In this document: piece by piece, positions 13,062 through 14,230 of the stretch | How positions within the stretch are numbered: the first letter of the stretch is position 1 | How the letters are laid out: the number at the start of each line of letters is the position of its first letter | DNA from: JBMYYE01 sp049609065 | GTDB lineage: Bacteria; Pseudomonadota; Alphaproteobacteria; Rhodobacterales; Rhodobacteraceae | Direction of reading: 5' to 3' | NCBI GenBank assembly: GCA_049609065.1 | Contig: JBMYYE010000062.1 | Span: forward strand, 1-14,230 | Length of the DNA stretch: 14,230 nucleotides | The notes under the pieces: model-generated | What the model was told of the DNA's origin: nothing | Database searches by the model: none | What the model saw: only the letters and a program-made list of their open reading frames with translations | Made by a program: the position numbers and the translations under genes

Positions 13062-14230
13062 AAGGGCCTTGTCATCGCGAGAAAAGAACAGGTCATATAA
13101 CACGGGTGCTGCGATTAACGTGAGGATCGATGCAAATGCCAGCCCCCCCATGATCGTAATTGCCATTGAGACAAAAAACGCATCCGTAAGCAGTGGGATC
13201 ATTCCTAAAATAGTGGTGATCGCAGCAAGCATGACAGGGCGCAAACGCGATGTGGAGGCCGTCACAATGGCGTCTCGCAAAGGGGTGCCAGTTTCGCGAA
13301 CAAGGTCGATTTCTTCAACCAAAACGATGCCATTTTTAATCAACATGCCAGAGAGGCTGAGTAAGCCGAGGAGAGCGGTAAATGTGAAAGGCATATTGAA
13401 GCCTAAAAGAGCAATGACCACCCCATTCACAGACATCGGCACAAGCAACCAAATGATGAGAGGTTGACGTAACGCATTGAAAAGCAAAATTGAAATCAAG
13501 ATCATAATCAAAACAGAAACGGGAATTTGTGCGCCGAGCGCCTTTTGGGCTTTGCGGGAACTTTCATATTCCCCCCCCCATTCCATGCCGTAGCCCAACG
13601 GAATGTCGATGGCTTCTACGGCGCTTTGGATTTCGGCTTGGACCTGTGCGGCCGTTAGGCCGGGCAAAATATCCGCTTCAATCGTTATTGTGGGCACGCG
13701 GTTTCGGCGATGTATGAGCGTATTTTGTGCTTCGTATTTCATGCCGCTGATCACTTGTTCAATTGGGATTGCGGCCCCTGTTGAACTGGAAAACACAATT
13801 TGATCCGTGAGCGCTAAGTGATCTTCTTTTGGGAGGCGAATGATGATCGGGATTTGTCGATCCCCTTCTCGGTACACACCAGATACGGTTCCGTCTGTTG
13901 CCAGCTGTAATGTTTGGGCAACGTCGTCACGGCTGATCCCGGCGGTTTGGGCGCGTTCGGTTGCATAGATTGGGCGAAGAACCAGTTCTTGTTCCCGCCA
14001 ATTTGTGCGGATGTCGATTAAACTATTAGAAGTTTGGGCCAATGTCGTTTGAATCTCAGCAGAAAGGCGGCGGAGTTCACCGGCGTTTTGTCCAGAAATA
14101 CGGATTTGAATGGGTGCGCCCCCACCTGGGCCAAAGACCAGACGTTTGGTTCGAAATTCCCCAGTTGGGAATGTTTGGCGTCCAAAGGCGGTTAACTCGG
14201 ATTGGAGCTTTGGAATTTGATCGAGCGTTT
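13047..14230 (-). CDS. RND efflux transporter permease (AcrB/HAE1-like), C-terminal part
   Basis: The frame stays open to the window edge at 14230, so the N-terminal part lies outside; about 394 residues are visible. The porter segment holds FGPGGGAPIQIRISGQNAGELRRL and the GDRQIPIIIRLP region. The membrane part has ALRQPLIIWLLVPMSVNGVV, then FTALLGLLSLSGMLIKNGIVLVEEIDL, TSRLRPVMLAAITTILGMIPL and GGLAFASILTLIAAPVLYDLFF. The Lys in LIKNGIV corresponds to the proton-relay Lys of TM10 in AcrB. RND permeases form inner-membrane trimers that export drugs, bile salts or metals with a membrane-fusion protein and outer-membrane channel. The partner genes are not in the window and would be expected upstream. 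Substrate is unknown. Confidence 0.92.
   Translation of the reverse strand, partial: TLDQIPKLQSELTAFGRQTFPTGEFRTKRLVFGPGGGAPIQIRISGQNAGELRRLSAEIQTTLAQTSNSLIDIRTNWREQELVLRPIYATERAQTAGISRDDVAQTLQLATDGTVSGVYREGDRQIPIIIRLPKEDHLALTDQIVFSSSTGAAIPIEQVISGMKYEAQNTLIHRRNRVPTITIEADILPGLTAAQVQAEIQSAVEAIDIPLGYGMEWGGEYESSRKAQKALGAQIPVSVLIMILISILLFNALRQPLIIWLLVPMSVNGVVIALLGFNMPFTFTALLGLLSLSGMLIKNGIVLVEEIDLVRETGTPLRDAIVTASTSRLRPVMLAAITTILGMIPLLTDAFFVSMAITIMGGLAFASILTLIAAPVLYDLFFSRDDKALKGAL

Noticed and set aside
13047..14042. RND permease as a complete gene starting near 14042
   Set aside because: The apparent start is an internal TTG; the frame continues open to the window edge with typical RND porter sequence (FGPGGGAPIQIRI), so the gene is partial.
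1..14230. Mobile element, prophage, defence system or CRISPR array
   Set aside because: No transposase, integrase, phage gene, direct-repeat array or tRNA-flanked junction was seen, and base composition and codon use look even across the window.

Overview
The window looks like chromosomal DNA of an alphaproteobacterium, most likely Rhodobacterales. This rests on the MltA-Smr pair, a monomeric NADP-isocitrate dehydrogenase, and a CaiD-type hydratase next to an ADP-forming CoA ligase and a GlxA-type regulator. Base composition is close to 50% GC by eye and even throughout. I see no rRNA, tRNA, insertion sequence, CRISPR array or prophage. Species cannot be named from sequence alone.

Layout. 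(1) 1-1235, + strand: the 3' part of a lytic transglycosylase gene (mltA) joined by an ATGA overlap to an Smr-domain gene. (2) 1232-3074: an AraC-type regulator (minus) divergent from an EamA/DMT exporter (plus). (3) 3131-4985: a small secreted DUF2946-like cysteine protein followed by a PepSY transmembrane protein with four conserved-looking histidines, closed by a strong terminator; this resembles a metal-uptake or membrane-reductase module. (4) 5101-5589: a short L,D-transpeptidase lipoprotein. (5) 5590-8004: monomeric isocitrate dehydrogenase, with a readable sigma70-type promoter, an inverted repeat directly upstream of its -35, a leader hairpin, and a strong terminator. (6) 8008-11985, minus strand: a tight operon of acyl-CoA dehydrogenase, ADP-forming acyl-CoA ligase and CaiD-like enoyl-CoA hydratase, with 1-2 bp between genes, divergent from a GlxA/CdhR/GbdR-type regulator (12060-13019). 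(7) 13047-14230, minus strand: the C-terminal part of an RND efflux permease that continues beyond the window.

The most interesting unit is region 6. Its genes supply CoA activation, alpha,beta-dehydrogenation and hydration. The hydratase closely matches carnitinyl-CoA dehydratase, and the regulator belongs to the family that senses carnitine and betaines. I infer a quaternary-amine acid pathway, for example gamma-butyrobetaine to carnitine as CoA thioesters, with an ADP-forming ligase in place of CaiC/CaiB. The substrate is not proven by sequence. The dehydrogenase also has Asp where most family members have the catalytic Glu.
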